This document shows, piece after piece, positions 40,366 to 55,300 of a DNA stretch of 64,000 bases; the stretch's first letter is position 1, and every line of letters starts with the position of its first letter. The stretch spans positions 364,244 through 428,243 of the forward strand of contig NW_002476270.1 of NCBI RefSeq assembly GCF_000189635.1, in the 5' to 3' direction. The translations under genes were made by a program, and so were the position numbers. Origin of the DNA: Tetrahymena thermophila SB210. Its lineage: Eukaryota; Ciliophora; Oligohymenophorea; Hymenostomatida; Tetrahymenidae. The notes under the pieces are model-generated. The model did no database searches. It worked only from the letters and a program-made list of their open reading frames with translations, and was not told where the DNA came from.

Positions 40366-42977
40366 TCATAGAAGGTCTACCTTTTATGCCCTGCGTTTGT
40401 AATCCTCTATCAAGTTTTTTAATTGGACTTCATTTATTACGATTTCATCATGATAAGGATCCCAATAAAATTCCTCATTTTCTTGATTTTCTAAGAATAT
40501 TACTTTATTATTCTATTATTGCTAATTTATTAATTGCTCTTCATAAGAACATTAATGAGCAGATTTGGGTGGTCCAAATATAAATCCATCAATGCTATTT
40601 GTATTAGAGTTTTTTTCTGAAGAGTCTTATTAGTATTTTCTATTTGTATATCTTTTAATTGAATTCAAGGAGGAAGGAGCTTAAGGGGGGTATGATGAAT
40701 CTTTTGATCCAGATTGCTATCTTTTTTGGTTCTATCTTGGAGTTTCTGAATTTCTCGAATTGGGAAATTATTGATTTGTATTATTGACATTTTGGAGATT
40801 TTTGTTCTTTTCTAATATATTATTAAGTATATTTACATTTTCTTTTTACTATTATAGCTATTATAGATTGTTGTTGTTAATTTGCTATGCCTATTATTAT
40901 GATTATTGTTGTGAAGAGGTTTATGATGTTTTGGCTCTTGAACTTTCTTCCATATATTCTTCTTTTATTTAAGATATTTGTTAATGGCAAGCTAACTAAT
41001 TATTTGCCAAATGTTGATTTTGATTCAAAACTGGTTAAGGATGTATTTTTGACTGTGAAACATTCACATTAATTTATTGTAAATTAGTTTGTATGTTAGG
41101 ATAGCTTGAATTAGATGCAGATGCTTTAAATTAGGCAAAGCAGCTGTTATCTGAAAAAGATGTATTTAAGTAAGAAGGTTTTTGTTAGCTTATCTCAAAA
41201 CTTAACGACTCATATTTATTTTACTTTTCCATTTCGTTTTTCAAAAGTAAATTCTTTAATATTTATTCTAAATATTCTTTTTCGTTCATCAATTCAGAAA
41301 CTTTTTCAGATAAAGTTTATATCAATTTTTCTTAGTATTTTGCCACTTGGAATGCATTCTGTTAAGTAATAGGCTCGTTTCTTAGTTAAACCTAATAAGT
41401 TGATAATCCATTACTTTAATTACTAAAACTAACGTGATTATTATTTGAGGCATTTCCACCTCCTCCTGAACTGCTGACTAAACTATTACTGCTTATACAT
41501 TCACCATTTGCTATCTTTTTAAAGTTAACTTGATATTTTTATTTTTCCTCGATCAATTCTTACTCCAATTTTTTAATATATTTATTCTCCTATATTAAAA
41601 AATATAATAATATTAGATTAGAAGATGTAAAAAAACAAATTTTACCATTGTCCTTATATTCCTATAACGATTAACCTCTTCATCGAGTTGCTTATTTGTG
41701 CTTTTAAGCATAATATTTTCTTATTCAAGCCTCTTTATTTCCTATCTTAAAATAGCATCTCTTAGATGGTATTTAGTCTTTAACTCCCTTACTTTCTAGT
41801 TATTGTCTTCTTCAGAATTTTAGTAGTTGTTATTGCTATCAAGCAAGCCAAAATTGCTTCCCCTTTTAGAAATTGTTGGAGCATCAATATTTTGTGATGC
41901 TTATTTCATCTGTAGAGAAAAAGATTCTCTTTTTCTAATCCCTTCATAAGAATTTTAGTGCTGCTAATTTTAAAATTATTAAAATTATTTTGCCGAATAC
42001 TTTTTATCTTGTTCAATTATCTTAATTAGCTGGTTTACTATTTCACTTTAAGGGCTAGCTGCAATCTTACTATTAGATGCTAGAATACTACCATTTTAAA
42101 GCAACTTATTAACTCCTGAAGCAACAGGGCTATTTGTATTTACAAAACTTGAAGAATTGTTAAAAGCTTAATTCTGCTTTAAAATTTCTTTTTAATTTTT
42201 AGCAGCAGTGCTCTGCAAGCTGCTAGAAGTTAAATTTAAGTTGCCGTTTTTGTTTTATGTACCTCCATTTTAACTAGAATTTAGGCTTTTATTTATTTAG
42301 ACATTTGAGTTATTACCTACATTAATATTCTACTGTAAGGCACTTATGCATGTTTAGTTATTGTAACTATTTGAATCGTTAAGGATATAAGTATCCTTAC
42401 TTCCATTTACTTAGTTATCATGTTGCTTTGATATTAAAAATGTCTTTGAATTGTCAATTGAAGGACTTTTATTTTAATATGAAACATCATTTTATGCTAA
42501 AGATGAATTTTTATCTAAGTTGCTTTTATTAACATAGTTCTAATAATAAGATAAATTTTAATTTTTTAAAGTAATACCATCATTCGTTAAGTTAAAATTG
42601 TATTCTATCTTTTTTTTATTTCCTTTTACAGAGCTATTTTTTGTAGATAAGAATTCATTTCTTCTAAACACATTTTCTTTATTATTATTTGATGATTAAC
42701 TATTTGGAGTAGTACTTATTCTCAACTTTGTATTTCCAGAATCACCAGCCCATGAATTCGCTGATCTGGCTTTACAGTAAGAGTTATTTGTATTAATCTA
42801 CAAATTGTTTTTATTACTCATCTAATTTGCATGAACTGAAGATTTTGGCTAAGTGCTTTGGCTTACACACTATCTCCATCCCTTGATAAAATTTTAAGGA
42901 ATTTACTGTTAATATCGCTTGTTCTATTCTAAAATTCGATCTATTTTGTCTTTTAAATTTTTTGGATTGTAACTCAT
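40366..42977 (-). CDS. coiled-coil protein, 851 aa
   Basis: Two exons, 42977-41646 and 41589-40366, join at phase 0 across a 56-nt GT-AG intron (41590-41645). ATG at 42977, stop TGA at 40366-40368. The N-terminal 390 residues are Asn/Ser/Gln-rich and low in complexity. Two charged helical stretches follow, at about residues 390-470 (LRQEIKRLEQENIMLKSTN) and about 525-580 (KLIQTLSEKVSELMNEKEYL), as expected of coiled coils. A further Q-rich linker leads to a conserved-looking acidic tail, EEFYWDPYHDEIVINEVQ. No membrane segment, signal or catalytic motif. A cytoskeletal or scaffold role is plausible from the architecture only; I do not recognise the family. Short + strand frames at 40.4-41.4 kb are antisense shadows. 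Confidence 0.87.
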
Positions 42978-43925
42978 TTTTATATATCAAATTATTATTA
43001 AACTAACAAAATTTTTTACAAAAAATTAATCAAGGCTAATGTTTTTTTGTTTGTTAATTGAAGATAACAAAAATATAAATAAAAATGAATATTTCAGCAT
43101 TTAACTTGAATTTGTATTTGTATTATTATTTAATTTAGAAATTCTTAACAGATACATGAATTAATTTGTTTAAAGGTCAATGAAATTTCATTTTTTATGC
43201 AATCTTCAAATATCTTTACAAGAAATATTTGAAGCATTCATTTATTCAAATTTATGTAAGTTATTGTTATACTTATTTGTATTTCGAATTGTTTCATATT
43301 AGCCGATATTAGAATTTTAATATTTTATATTATCTATGTAACAAAAAATTAATATTAATATTTTCTTATTTCTATAAGTCAGCATAATATAATATTTATT
43401 TTTAACTTCTAAAAAAAATAGCAGTAAAGCATGTGTAATATAAAAATTAAATTCTAAAAGATAAAAGAGAAATTTAATAAACATATTAATTTTTTTGTTA
43501 TTTAAATTTAATTTTAATTAAAAAATTAGTAACATTGTTTAAATATTTGATTGATCTTTAACTAATTTATTTCTAGTAAATTTTGTATGATTTTAACTAA
43601 TTTTTATTTTTATTTTAACTAATTTTTATTTTTATCCTATGTTTTTATGATAAATAAATATTAAGAAGCACAAATTAAAAGAGATATAAAATTTTAAAAA
43701 TTTAATTAATAATTTAATTTTAAAATAATTTATTTTTAAATGGATGTTTATTTTAAATAATATTTTAATGGTAAAAAATCAAGAGTAAGTGTTTGTTTTT
43801 ATAATTTTAATATTATTTATTGAAAAACGTAAAAATTACTTAAAATATTAAAAAACAAATCAGTATCCAACAAAAAGTAAAAAATTTTTAATTTGCATTT
43901 TCAGATTAATTTTAATTAAAAAAGC
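42978..43925. other. AT-rich divergent intergenic region
   Basis: Promoter region for divergent genes. A 20-base unit (TTTTAACTAATTTTTATTTT) is present twice in tandem near 43592-43632. Otherwise nothing is seen. Confidence 0.5.
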
Positions 43926-46900
43926 ATGATATAAACAGAAAATTTTATAAGAGTTAAAGAAGACATAAGAATTAATAAATGGAGTCTAGGCTCATCAATT
44001 ACATTAAAATATAAGCTATTTAGCACTTTAAATTCTAAATTATTTATTAGCATAGAAAAGAAGTTGAATTAACAATAAAAATCATTAGAAAAGCTTCAAT
44101 GGTTCAAAGATCATCATGTTGTTGATCTTTAAATAGATGAAATAGGATACTTTGGATTCATATTAACAGAGGATTGCTATTTATTTAGACTGCCTTTAGG
44201 CATATTTGGTATTTAAGATGCAAAAGATGAATGGAATAATTAAGTTTTAGTAAATCCTGAATTTATCATATAAAATTATAAATAAACTTGGGTTTTAGCT
44301 CCAAAATTAAAAGAAGTTTAGGTGATTCGACTAGCAGATTTACAAAATAGTAATACAATTAATCCACTTACAAAAAAAAATAGCTAACTGCAGGATAATT
44401 AATTTAGTTAATTTAAATATTTAAATTTGTGGAGAGCTAATGATAATAAACAGTATGCGATAGTAGCAGCATAAAAAGGAATCATATTATTTTTATGTTT
44501 AGATTCACTTCAAACAGTAAATTAATTTTTTGTAGAAGCAAGACAATTTATTATATTTGGTATTAGGTTTTAGCATTCAACATGGAAGAGCAAGAATTAA
44601 ATACGATGAGATTGATAGAAACATAGTCATTATCATATTTATTAGTTCAGTTTGGTTAAGAAAAGGAATATATTCAAATAATACTATAAAAAAATAATTA
44701 AGATGATAAAGACATGTCTCAAAATGGAAAGAAAGTGAAAAATTCAGGCGATTTAAAAAATATAGTTAATAATTCCAAATCCTAATCATATTTATAAGAA
44801 ATGATATTTCCAATTAATAATAATGGGTTTGAATTATTCATTAGTGAAGAGGAAGGTGCTATTCGTTTATTTTTTTACTGCTACAAAACTAAAATATTAA
44901 AAGTGTATAGACCTGGCAATCTTTGTTCCTCTAAATATAGATTTTTTATCTAATTAAAGAATATTATTGATATCATTTAGTGGAAAAATTATTACGTTGT
45001 TTTTTAGTAAGAGGAAAAGAGTACTAAATTAGAATTTTTTTTAAAAACCACTCTATAAAAGTGTGAAAAAAAAACCTTAGAAGCCCCTAATTTTAAGCCT
45101 ATTTTTCCCTAGCCTATATTTTCATACAGTCTTTACAGTGATATTGAACAAGTAAAAAAACTTTTGAAAACATTAAAAGAAACTTTCAATTTTTAATATA
45201 TTTTTTTTAAATCAATAAATACAGATTATAAAAATAGATCCATTTGTTTAGCTTAGTGATAGGACTTTCTAAGTCGATATTTACAAGAATAATGGTGTAG
45301 ATATTTTAAGTTTAGACTTAAATCATGGGAAATTAGAATTAGAGAATATGATCCACAGTGATAACTTTTAAATAACTAGCTATATTTACTATGAACTATT
45401 TTTGAAAAATCATCAATATGATGTAAAATTTTGTTTAGATTATCTTTATCAAAGTCTAAAAGCCCAATAAAAATGGGAGAATCTTTGTCTCATAGATCTT
45501 TAAAATAAAGACAAGGATCCTTTTAAATTATTTCATGAATATTACATCATCAAGTCTTACAAAATGGGTAAATAAATGATTTATTAGTTATATTAAAATT
45601 TTTAGCTAAAAATTTAATAATTTTATTTAAATAATTAGAATATCTGTTATTTAAGAGTCTTTTAACAGCTTTTGATAAAGTAGAAGTCCTTGAAGAAAAT
45701 TTTTTTGATGGATTTGCTTTTAACATTTTGATAGGGGCATATGGAATAAAGATGAATTCTTTTGAAATTGGAGAACATATAAAATTTAAATAAATGCAGT
45801 CTATTTTATTTGAATAGTCTCTTAGTCCAATGAAAATAGCTTAATTTATATAAAACCAATAGTTATATAGTATTTCTAATGTTTAATTCATCAATTACAT
45901 AAAATCTTAAAGAGAAGAAGAAAGCTCTTAACAAGCTAGATATGATAAAAAGTTAATTGATTTCTAGGAGTTAAATTTAATTTTTAAGCAAAAAAGATAT
46001 GCAGAGCTAGTTTTAAATATCATCAGCATAGTTATGTCTATAAATATTTACCAGCACCAAAGAGAGAGATTAAGTATAGCTGAAATACTAGAATCAATAG
46101 TTATTGATAGCTATTTTATAAATGAAACTTATTTTGAATACCTTCTAAAGTTATAATCTAAAGTAAGTAAATGTCCAAGCTTTTTAAAGTGTCTGTATCT
46201 TATTATGATTTATAATTAGTAAGAATCATTTCAACTTGAGCTTAATTACAATTTACAAAAACTAAATTTGTAAGAACTTTTTAAGTTACTGAATATTTGT
46301 GTACGTAACTTTAAAGCTATGTATTATAATAAGCCATTCTTAAACTAGAACTGCATAAAACTTCTTCTAACTAAATTTTATTCTCTTTAACTTAATGATT
46401 AAATAGTTAAAGAATTAATTTAAAAATCTCTCGTTTAAAGTAAAGCAGAGAGCAACTTTAAAGATGTGAATGAAAACGAAGTATAATCGTACTTCAATCT
46501 CATTTAAAAAATCTACAAGTAAAAAAGTAAGTTGGCACAAGGGTCATACTAGAAATATTTACCTGGTATAGATTCTGTATGGTTAATCCTTTCATAAATT
46601 AATAAAAAACTATCAAAGTCATAAAGCAAAAATCACATTATTTAAAAATAGTAAATTAGTAAATAGTCTTGCTCGAAGATCCTAGTATCTAAGTAATTAT
46701 CCCCTAAAAAGAAAAACCTTATAATTGATAATAAATAAATTGAAACTCCATAAAATGATTATATTTTGATAAATGGTAGTAAACTTTATATTTCAAACTA
46801 TAGAAACGAGGAGGAAGTCCATTAATCTTCTCATTTTTCTTTTTAGATTAATACCAATAAAATAAATTTAGATTAATGCGATGTTGAAAAAAAATAACAA

Positions 46901-47113
46901 TAGCCTAATATTTAATAAGAAAAAATTTAAGATATTAACAATTAAATAGATTAATTTGAAATAGAATAAAACAAAAACGCAGAGTTGGACACTCTTTCAA
47001 TATAAATATATGATTGTATTTAGTAGATTTAAAAATTAACATCAATAAAAGTAAAAAAAATAATCAATCCTAATGAATAAATTATATCTATTATCTAAAA
47101 GCTTGATATGTGA
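43926..47113 (+). CDS. large protein, beta-rich N-half and helical C-half, 997 aa
   Basis: Four exons (43926-44516, 44567-45151, 45225-45567, 45639-47113) join in frame across introns of 50, 73 and 71 nt, giving 997 codons plus TGA at 47111-47113. The N-terminal 350 residues are rich in beta-type segments (GYFGFILTEDCYLFRLPLG, YAIVAAQKGIILFLCLDS), as in a degenerate beta-propeller. The middle and later part is made of regular hydrophobic helices (for example YAELVLNIISIVMSINIYQ and KIAQFIQNQQLYSISN), and the tail is low-complexity. A propeller followed by an alpha-solenoid is typical of coat, tethering and nuclear-pore scaffold proteins, so such a role is possible. No diagnostic motif lets me name one, and the assignment is weak. 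Confidence 0.8.
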
Positions 47114-47298
47114 AGTTAAAATGTATGTTTAAACAAATTTATATTAAATATCTCTATTCGATAACCTCTTTATATATTATATCTTGTAAAAATATTACTG
47201 CATTTAAATTTATTTGATCTTTATCAAAAATCTAAAAAATATTAAGTTTATTAAATAATTCATAAAAAAAAATAGCAAGCAAAAAAACTCATAAATAA

Positions 47299-48498
47299 AT
47301 GGATAGTGATAAACTTAAAAATAATGCCTTTTGCAAAATCCACCCTGAATTTAAAATTAAATATATTAAAATAAGCGATGAAAACAATGAAATACTAAAG
47401 TGTGAGGAGTGTGCTTTAGAAGAAGACCAAATATAAGATTACATATCAATTAAGAGTATTAAACTAAGCAATAATGAACACATTTTCAGAAATTGGCCTC
47501 CTGTTCAAGATCCTACTTTATTAAAAGATCTTAAATACATACTCCAGCAAGAGGTTTATAGTATTGAACAAATAGAATAGTAATTCACCTTATACATTTC
47601 AGAAGTAGTCCAAAAGCTATAATAAATAAAAAAATGTATTATTCAATCAATATTGAGGTAAAATAAAGAAAAAGAAGATTGCATTAAAATTTATAACTAA
47701 ATATCAGGCAAGAAGTAGCTACAATAATTTGTAAATAGCTCAAATATTTTTTAAAATTTGGAAGATTTAAACGAATTTATTTAAGAAACTATATTTTAAG
47801 AGTATTAAAATACAAATATTCTCAAGTAATAACTATAAAAAATTAAAAATTCTAATAAATATTCCTAGTAATTATTTACTAAATTGAAAGATTCTACTTT
47901 TAAATTAATTGACGATTTTGACTTTATCATAAAGCAATAAGATGAAGAGGCTTCAAAACATTTGCAGCTACTGTAATATTTTCGTTTTTGCTCCTATAGC
48001 CAATCAAATTAGATTTAAATAGTATCTAATGATAACAACGTTATATCAATTATTAAAAATAACATAAGTTTATATGGTGGAATATATTTTGAATATGAAT
48101 TAACTTAGAATAAAACTTACACTATCAGATTTAAATTCAATGATATAGCTGGTGAGTATTTTATTATTGGTCTTCTTAATTCAAAACATATGGATAAAAC
48201 TCTAAATGAAACGCGCTAAGGCAAAACATTTTGTAAAATATCTAATGCAGGAGCTGATGTATTGTAAGGTGAGTATTTTTATTAAATATTTGCTGACCAG
48301 ATATTGGAAATGAGGGTAAATATTAAACATTAATAGATATATTTCTTAGATTATCCTGAATATAATAATATCAACAAATTAAGAGACATGGATTTATTAG
48401 ATTAAAATGGAACCTATTATCTAGCTATACACTTTGGTGCCAATTAACTATATAAAACTTGCATAGATTTGATTTATTTTTAAGAAAATGATAATTGA
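47299..48498 (+). CDS. zinc-binding, coiled-coil, SPRY-like protein, 399 aa
   Basis: Single exon, ATG 47299 to TGA 48496-48498. The N-terminus has a probable zinc site, C12-x2-H15 and C35-x2-C38 (FCKIHPEF ... LKCEECALEE), resembling half of a B-box. A Gln-rich helical region follows (about residues 75-230). The C-terminal 160 residues are beta-rich with pattern GIYFEYELTQ, YTIRFKF, EYFIIGLLNS and NGTYYLAIHFGAN, which looks like a SPRY/B30.2-type fold. This resembles TRIM-like layouts without a RING and, as I recall, a sizeable Tetrahymena protein family; ligand and role are unknown. It lies only 185 bases downstream of the previous gene on the same strand. Its last 16 or so codons are repeated about 217 bases downstream. 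Confidence 0.82.
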
Positions 48499-49377
48499 AA
48501 TATTTTTAAAATAAATAAATAATTTATTTAATTAAAATAGATTTTGAAAATATCATTCATAAATAAAATGTTTCTAATAATATTAATTGTAATATCAATT
48601 TAATATTCTTTAAAAACTAGTCTAAAAGTACATATTAATTAATTAAACAATTATTTATTATTCATGAGTTATATAAAACTTGTAGCATAGATTAAATTAA
48701 TTATTAAGAAATTGATAATTGAAATATGTCTAAATTAAATAATTTAATTTTAAACAATTATGGGTTATAAGATGAAAAAATAAATTCTCACAATAATAAA
48801 AAACGGATTATTAGATAAATCTTTTTATCAAGAATTATTTTACTCTTTTCATAATGGCTCAAGAAATTTCAATCTTAAAATTTTTCTAATTTAGTAAAAA
48901 CAATATATTTATTAAAACAAAAATTTTATCAATATTTAAAATTTAAATTAAATAAACATAAAACAAATTAATATATACCCCTAAAAAAAAATTTTGATCA
49001 CTTCTCATATATATATATTAATATTTCTACAATTTTGATTAGTAAATCCTGATATTAAATAAATAAAATTTATAAAATTTTATTTTAAAAGTTTTTACAA
49101 TATATTTATTGATATATAATAACATTTATTATATAATTTATGTTAATATACCATTTACCCAATATTCTAAAATATAAATATTTTTTTTAATGTTATTTTT
49201 TTTAAATTAAGATAGAATTTTGATAGTTTTAAAAAAAATTAAAAATTAATACAAACCAAAATAGCAATATCTTTATGAAAGGAGAAACAAGAAAGAATAA
49301 CTAAAAAGAACTTAAACAATCATATTAGTGAATAATTGACTGGCTGATCAATAAATAGAATAATTTAAATACTAAAT
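48499..49377. other. AT-rich spacer with a duplicated gene tail
   Basis: Convergent 3' flanks. At about 48666-48770 there is an imperfect copy of 48446-48540, the end of the preceding gene plus its flank. The copy preserves a readable C-terminus and its own TGA (YKTC-S-IDQINYQEIDN against YKTCIDLIYFQENDN). The rest is featureless. Confidence 0.7.
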
Positions 49378-52300
49378 TCAATTTTAAACTTTTAATAAAT
49401 CTTTATTTTATATTGAAGACTCTGTTTCAATAATGTAATCACCGCTAAAATTTGAGTTTCTAAAACTTGATAGGTTAGAAGAAGCCTGATCTCTGAGCTC
49501 TATTATCATTTTTTAATTTTATATATAATTTTAAATTAAATAGTTTAATTATTACATATTTAGTTGGGTTTAGTGTTTCTAGTATAGTAAGGCTATCTAT
49601 TTTTCATCCTATTTTTGAAATTATATTTTTTAAAAATGCTTTACTTTTCATCAGATTCAGATGAGATTGTTTAAGTTAATTTTATAGAGTTTGGGGATAG
49701 AATTTAATTTTGTAAGTTTTTCTAATTAAAGTGTTTTTGAATTGATTCTGTAGGATCAACATTTTTTTGATAACTTATCAACTATCTAATTTTTTTTTTT
49801 AGTTCTCTTATCTTTAAAAGAAATCTTATCTTATCTTTTTTTTATATTTTAATATCGAATAATGAAGGATGTTTATTGCATATTTAAAATATTATATTTT
49901 AAAAACAATTTCTCTCCTCTCGTTCTACAGATATATTTAATCTTAATAAACCTAATACTAAAACAAAAATAAAAAGAAGATTTATAAAGAAAACTAAAAA
50001 TATCCAAGCAATTTATTCCTCTTATTCATTTTGATCACTAATTATCTATAAAAAGCACAAATTTAAAGATAAAGCATATAAAAATGTAGATATTTGCGAT
50101 AAACTATTAAAGTATTCTCTAACATAAGGTTTAGATTTTAAAAGCAAATAAAATTAGAATAGCAAAAGTATATTCAAAACACCTACCTATTTTTTTAAAT
50201 ATATTATTTAAATAAAAGATTAAAAATATATATTATATAATTATTTTTATTTACTTAAAAGCATAAAAATATAATATAATAATTTATTCACTGCAAAAGT
50301 TTATTTCTAAGTTAATTAATATAATAAAAATTGAAGAAATTTAAAAAAATTCATTTATTACCCAAAAAAACTTTATTTTTTAATTTTTTATTAAATTAGA
50401 AAAGTTAAATTACCTTATAATATATATTTTGTTTAAGCAGGATGGATACTACAATCAATTTCATTTTGAAAAATAATTTCCAAAATTCCCAGAAATAATA
50501 TCTCTCTTTATAACCTGCAAATAAGAAAGAATACTTTATTCGTATAAATATAGATTTTTTATTTTATTTAGCATGATAAATTTTATAGAAAAGTATAAGA
50601 GGAATAATTAGGCCCCATAATAATGTTACTGGAATGCTATAATAAAATATAAAAGGTAAGTGATAATCTTTATCAAAGCATTCAACGTTTAAGTCTAAAT
50701 CTAAATATTTTTTATTTCCTATAGTTATACAGTTAAACGATCTGCATGCTAGAGTAATGATCATTGGAAAGAAGTAAAAGTAAATAAATATAACTGCAGT
50801 ACGTAAATATTTAAAAAAAATATTTACTTTAAATACGAAATAAACAAATCCAATCAGAATATATATTAAAAATATTCCTATTGGCAGAGATAAAGACCAT
50901 AGAGATTAAAATAGCCATAAAGGTTATAATTATGGATAATGTGAAAAAACACAATCGATAGACTTACTAGTTAAGCTAGTAGGATTTCCTGAAAACTATA
51001 TTGGAAGAGTAAATGAGCTAGGCATTTTGAATGTAAAAGTGCATATTAAAGATAATATTTATAAATGTTCAGTTAGAATCTTAGATAAAATTGATGGTCT
51101 ATCTAGCTAACTTACTTTTTTTAAAAATAAAACTATGATAAATATAAAAAATAAGAAATTATTACAAGTTGAACCTAAATAAATGATATCCAATCTATTA
51201 AGGAAGTAGCCAGTGAGTTTAATTTCAAGTTAGTTAATAATTCTTTTTAAGATTGTTAAAATATAACAAAATATTAAAAAGAAGAAAGTCAAATTATAAA
51301 CAATAATTTTGACTTAGCTTTCTTAACATTTATAGCAATAACCAGGATTTAATATTTCAGAATAATTTGTTTCCCATATCTAACCATATGTATCACAGCT
51401 CTGACATAGAGGTCCTTTGTAACCTACATCACAGTTAAACTTTTAAATTTCGGAGTTATAAAGATAAAAATTAAATTTTTAAACTATAACAAGTTTTGAA
51501 TAGATTATAAACTCTTTTTAATTAATAATTATTTAAAAAAAAACATTATTTTACTTTAGAAGTAGAAAGCTCTGGTTTACAGGATAATGGATTAAAAGTA
51601 CATTAAAAAATATTGTCTGTTTAATTATTTTCTCTCCAATATCCATTTTTTAAATAAATGTTTGAACCTATACACCTAATAGCTGAATCAAGACATAATT
51701 TACATTAACTATCATTTTAAATTAATGAGTATTTTCCATCTGGACAAGATTCACAAGCAATAGAATTGCCATATTATGTAAGTATTTCTCCAACTGAACA
51801 TTATTCCATAAAAACTTAAACATTTTATTCTACTTACCCTCCTATAAATACGATATTTCCATTTGAATCTTTAATTTCTGGAAACACATTACTCACTAAT
51901 TTTAGGGTCATATTGGACATAGGCTTATACAATATTTAAACATCTAAGCTAAATCCTCCATTTGTAAACGATTTTGCTTAAAGCTAACCAACACATTATA
52001 TTTACTAATTTTCTTATTCACAATTTACTGAAACACTAATTTATTGTAGTAAAGATTAAACATCATTACTCAATTAACTAAATTGAGTTGAATTAAAATC
52101 TAGTAACTTTAATGGATTGTCTTCTTCATCCAACAATTATATTTTTTTAAAATTTATTTAATTTCCACTTTTAAATTATTTGATTAGTATGTTTTTATCT
52201 TAAAAATATTCCAAGATTGTATTTGGTGCTTCTATACTATCTAAATCGATATGCACTTTCCTTAAAGTAGAACCAAAATTTTTTCCAAAGATTATTCCAA

Positions 52301-55300
52301 CATTATTTTTAAAAGTGTTATTATTTTTATTACTACTTTATAAATCAATAATAAATTATGGAAAAATTTGTGTATAGTATATTCCACCACCTATCTAAGC
52401 TAAATTAGAGGAAACCACAGAGTTTTACATTATTAAATTATTATTCTATAAATAAATGGCTCCTCCAGAAGAATAAACTGCTTTATTTGATATTAGCTAT
52501 ACTTAATTTAAATTTAAAGTGCCCATTTATATTGTATTTAATACGAATATAGCTCCTCCATTCAACATCAAACATTAATTTAACTAAAATATTGAATTTA
52601 ATATATTAATTACTTTATTTTCAGTAGCATGTATAACTCCTCCTGGGCCATTGCTATTAATATTGTTACTAAATTAACTATCACTAATAGTTACATTATA
52701 ACAATTTTAAATTACAAAAATAGAAGTAAACTAATTTTAAGTATTTATCACATTTTTTATTAAAACATTCCCTAATACTATATTTTAGAGTTCATTTAAT
52801 AATATCAAAGGATTATTGTTTTATATTGTGAAATTTATGAATTTTGATTAAGAAATATGAGCATATCCTCCTATGCTTTGTTAATTTATATTAAGGATTG
52901 ATATTTCATTATCTAATGAATAAATATTGCTAATATAAGAATTAATGAAACTTTTTATATCAATTAATTTACTATCAGCTCCATTTGGAAATGGCTTGGT
53001 ATTTGTGATATTAAAATAATCCAAATTTATTTATTCAGCTTAAATACTAAAAATAGTTTATGAAACTTCAATATAATCTAAAGCAATTTGAGATAATTTA
53101 GCCGACTTAACCTCAATAGAGAAGTTTGTATCTACACAATTAAGAAGTGTTACATTATTTAAAATAAACTTACCACTAAGGTATTAAACTGTGTTAATAT
53201 CTTACTCTTGAATTTAAACTATCATGACTTCTGTAGAGTTCTTAACTAAAATACTCTAAATAGATGAGTTTATTGTACTTTGTATTTAGTAAACAAAAGA
53301 AAATGAATTTTTGTTTAAGAAAGTATTCGTAATCGTAAGATTTTGAATTTATTTTATATCAAACGCATTAATTAAATGAGTGCAATTCTATATGTAAATA
53401 TTTTATATAGTCACTTATTCGCTATAGATAATCTAGAAAATTTAATTCGAAGTTAGATCAGAAATATAAACATCATTTATTACCACATTTGTATTATTAC
53501 TTAAAACAAATAAAAATTAATCTTGCATCTATATTTCATTCAAGAATAGTTAATCTATTACCACTAAATTACAGTTAGAAATAGTAATTTATATATCACT
53601 TTGGGTTATGATTTATAATTATTACAAGTAAATTTTGTTAAAACCTGACAAATTAATTGAGTTATTTAAAGTTAATGACATATTAAGCATTTAGAAATTG
53701 TTCATCGTCTAATTTTAATTCAAATTAATTTATGCTGAAATTATTAAAGACATTTATTTTAAAAGTAGATTTTTTATTTATTTAGAAAAGATAATATTAT
53801 CTTACCAAAATATTTTGTACATATTAATAGAAAATAACTTTAAGCTGATCTAATGTAATGGTTCTATATTTTAAAGTTGTACTTAAATATCAAATTGTTA
53901 TATTGATTATCCATCTAAATATTCTATTTCTATTAATGAAAGTGTTTACTATGTAGTATTCAAATATAAAGTCCATTAATCTAATTTTAATTTTGTGTAA
54001 ATATTTTCATATGTTCTATTTTACTATTAAATTTAAATAGAACATAAATTATTTTATGAGAGAGGCATTTATATTTTAGAAATATTTTCATAACTAGATG
54101 ATACCATAGAAGCATAAACTTAATTATTTGAGTCCTTAACAAGTTAAAAACTTTATATAAATAAATTATCTTAATAATATTCATAAACAATCTCGTAATT
54201 GTCACTATATTTCAATTATATTAAAGATAGTTTTTTTTTCTAAACAATAATAATATAATTATTATAGTTCATATTTACTATATTATTTGCTTCTGAGATA
54301 CCTTTATTTATTGTATAAAATTACTGCTCAAAACTTATTGCATTATATACAATTATATCATTAGGACATATAGAATAAATATAATTAGCATCATAAGTTA
54401 TCAATGCTTACTTTAGACAAGAATTTGGTATTGAAGTAATAAATTCTAGTTAAAAACTAAAAATATTCGTTGTTGCTTAATTGCTAACAATATATATCAT
54501 CTATTTAAAAGGATCACTTACTATGTTGAAGATTTTATATTCTTTTAGAGATTATTACTAAATAACTTTATTACTTACCAAATCAATAATATAAAAATTA
54601 TAACCAAAGTTATTTTGTTAAAAAACAAATACATTTTTTATAAACTATCCTTCTTTTATCTAGTCCTTTGTATTTATTCTATCATAGCTTTCAAAAGGAG
54701 TTTTCCAAATATCATTTTCAAATTAACTAATCTATAATTTAAATATTTATTTTACTTAGCCTAAATTAGGTAATTAAATTATATTAGTTATGTTCTTTTA
54801 AATGTTGTAAGTTTAAATGATATTAATAGATGCTGTAACTATATATTAACTGCAAATAAAGGATTAAGGTCTGTCAAACTCCTTTAAACTTGCTATAAAA
54901 ACCTCGCCTTAACTATGGTTTTATAAATTAATAGCAGATAATCTCAAGTTTTATGAGTAAAGTAATAATACTTAATTTGATATACTATCAAAAAAGAAAT
55001 TATCAGGGGTATTTTATAATGTAATTTAAAATATTTATGTTAAAGAATTTGTTTGCAAATTTATTTAAATGAGCCTTAATTAATTATATGTAATGTATAT
55101 GAATTCCTTTTCAGACACTAATAATGGCTCTGTAAAATATGGCTAAATATTTTATTAAAATGGCTCAAATAGCAAACTATCAACAATTTAAGCGTTTTTG
55201 AATAAATTTAGAGAAAGATTAGTTAAACTATAATACACTTAATATTCATCATTTAAGTATATATTTTAGATTTTTTAATACTAAAATAAGTTAGTTTCGC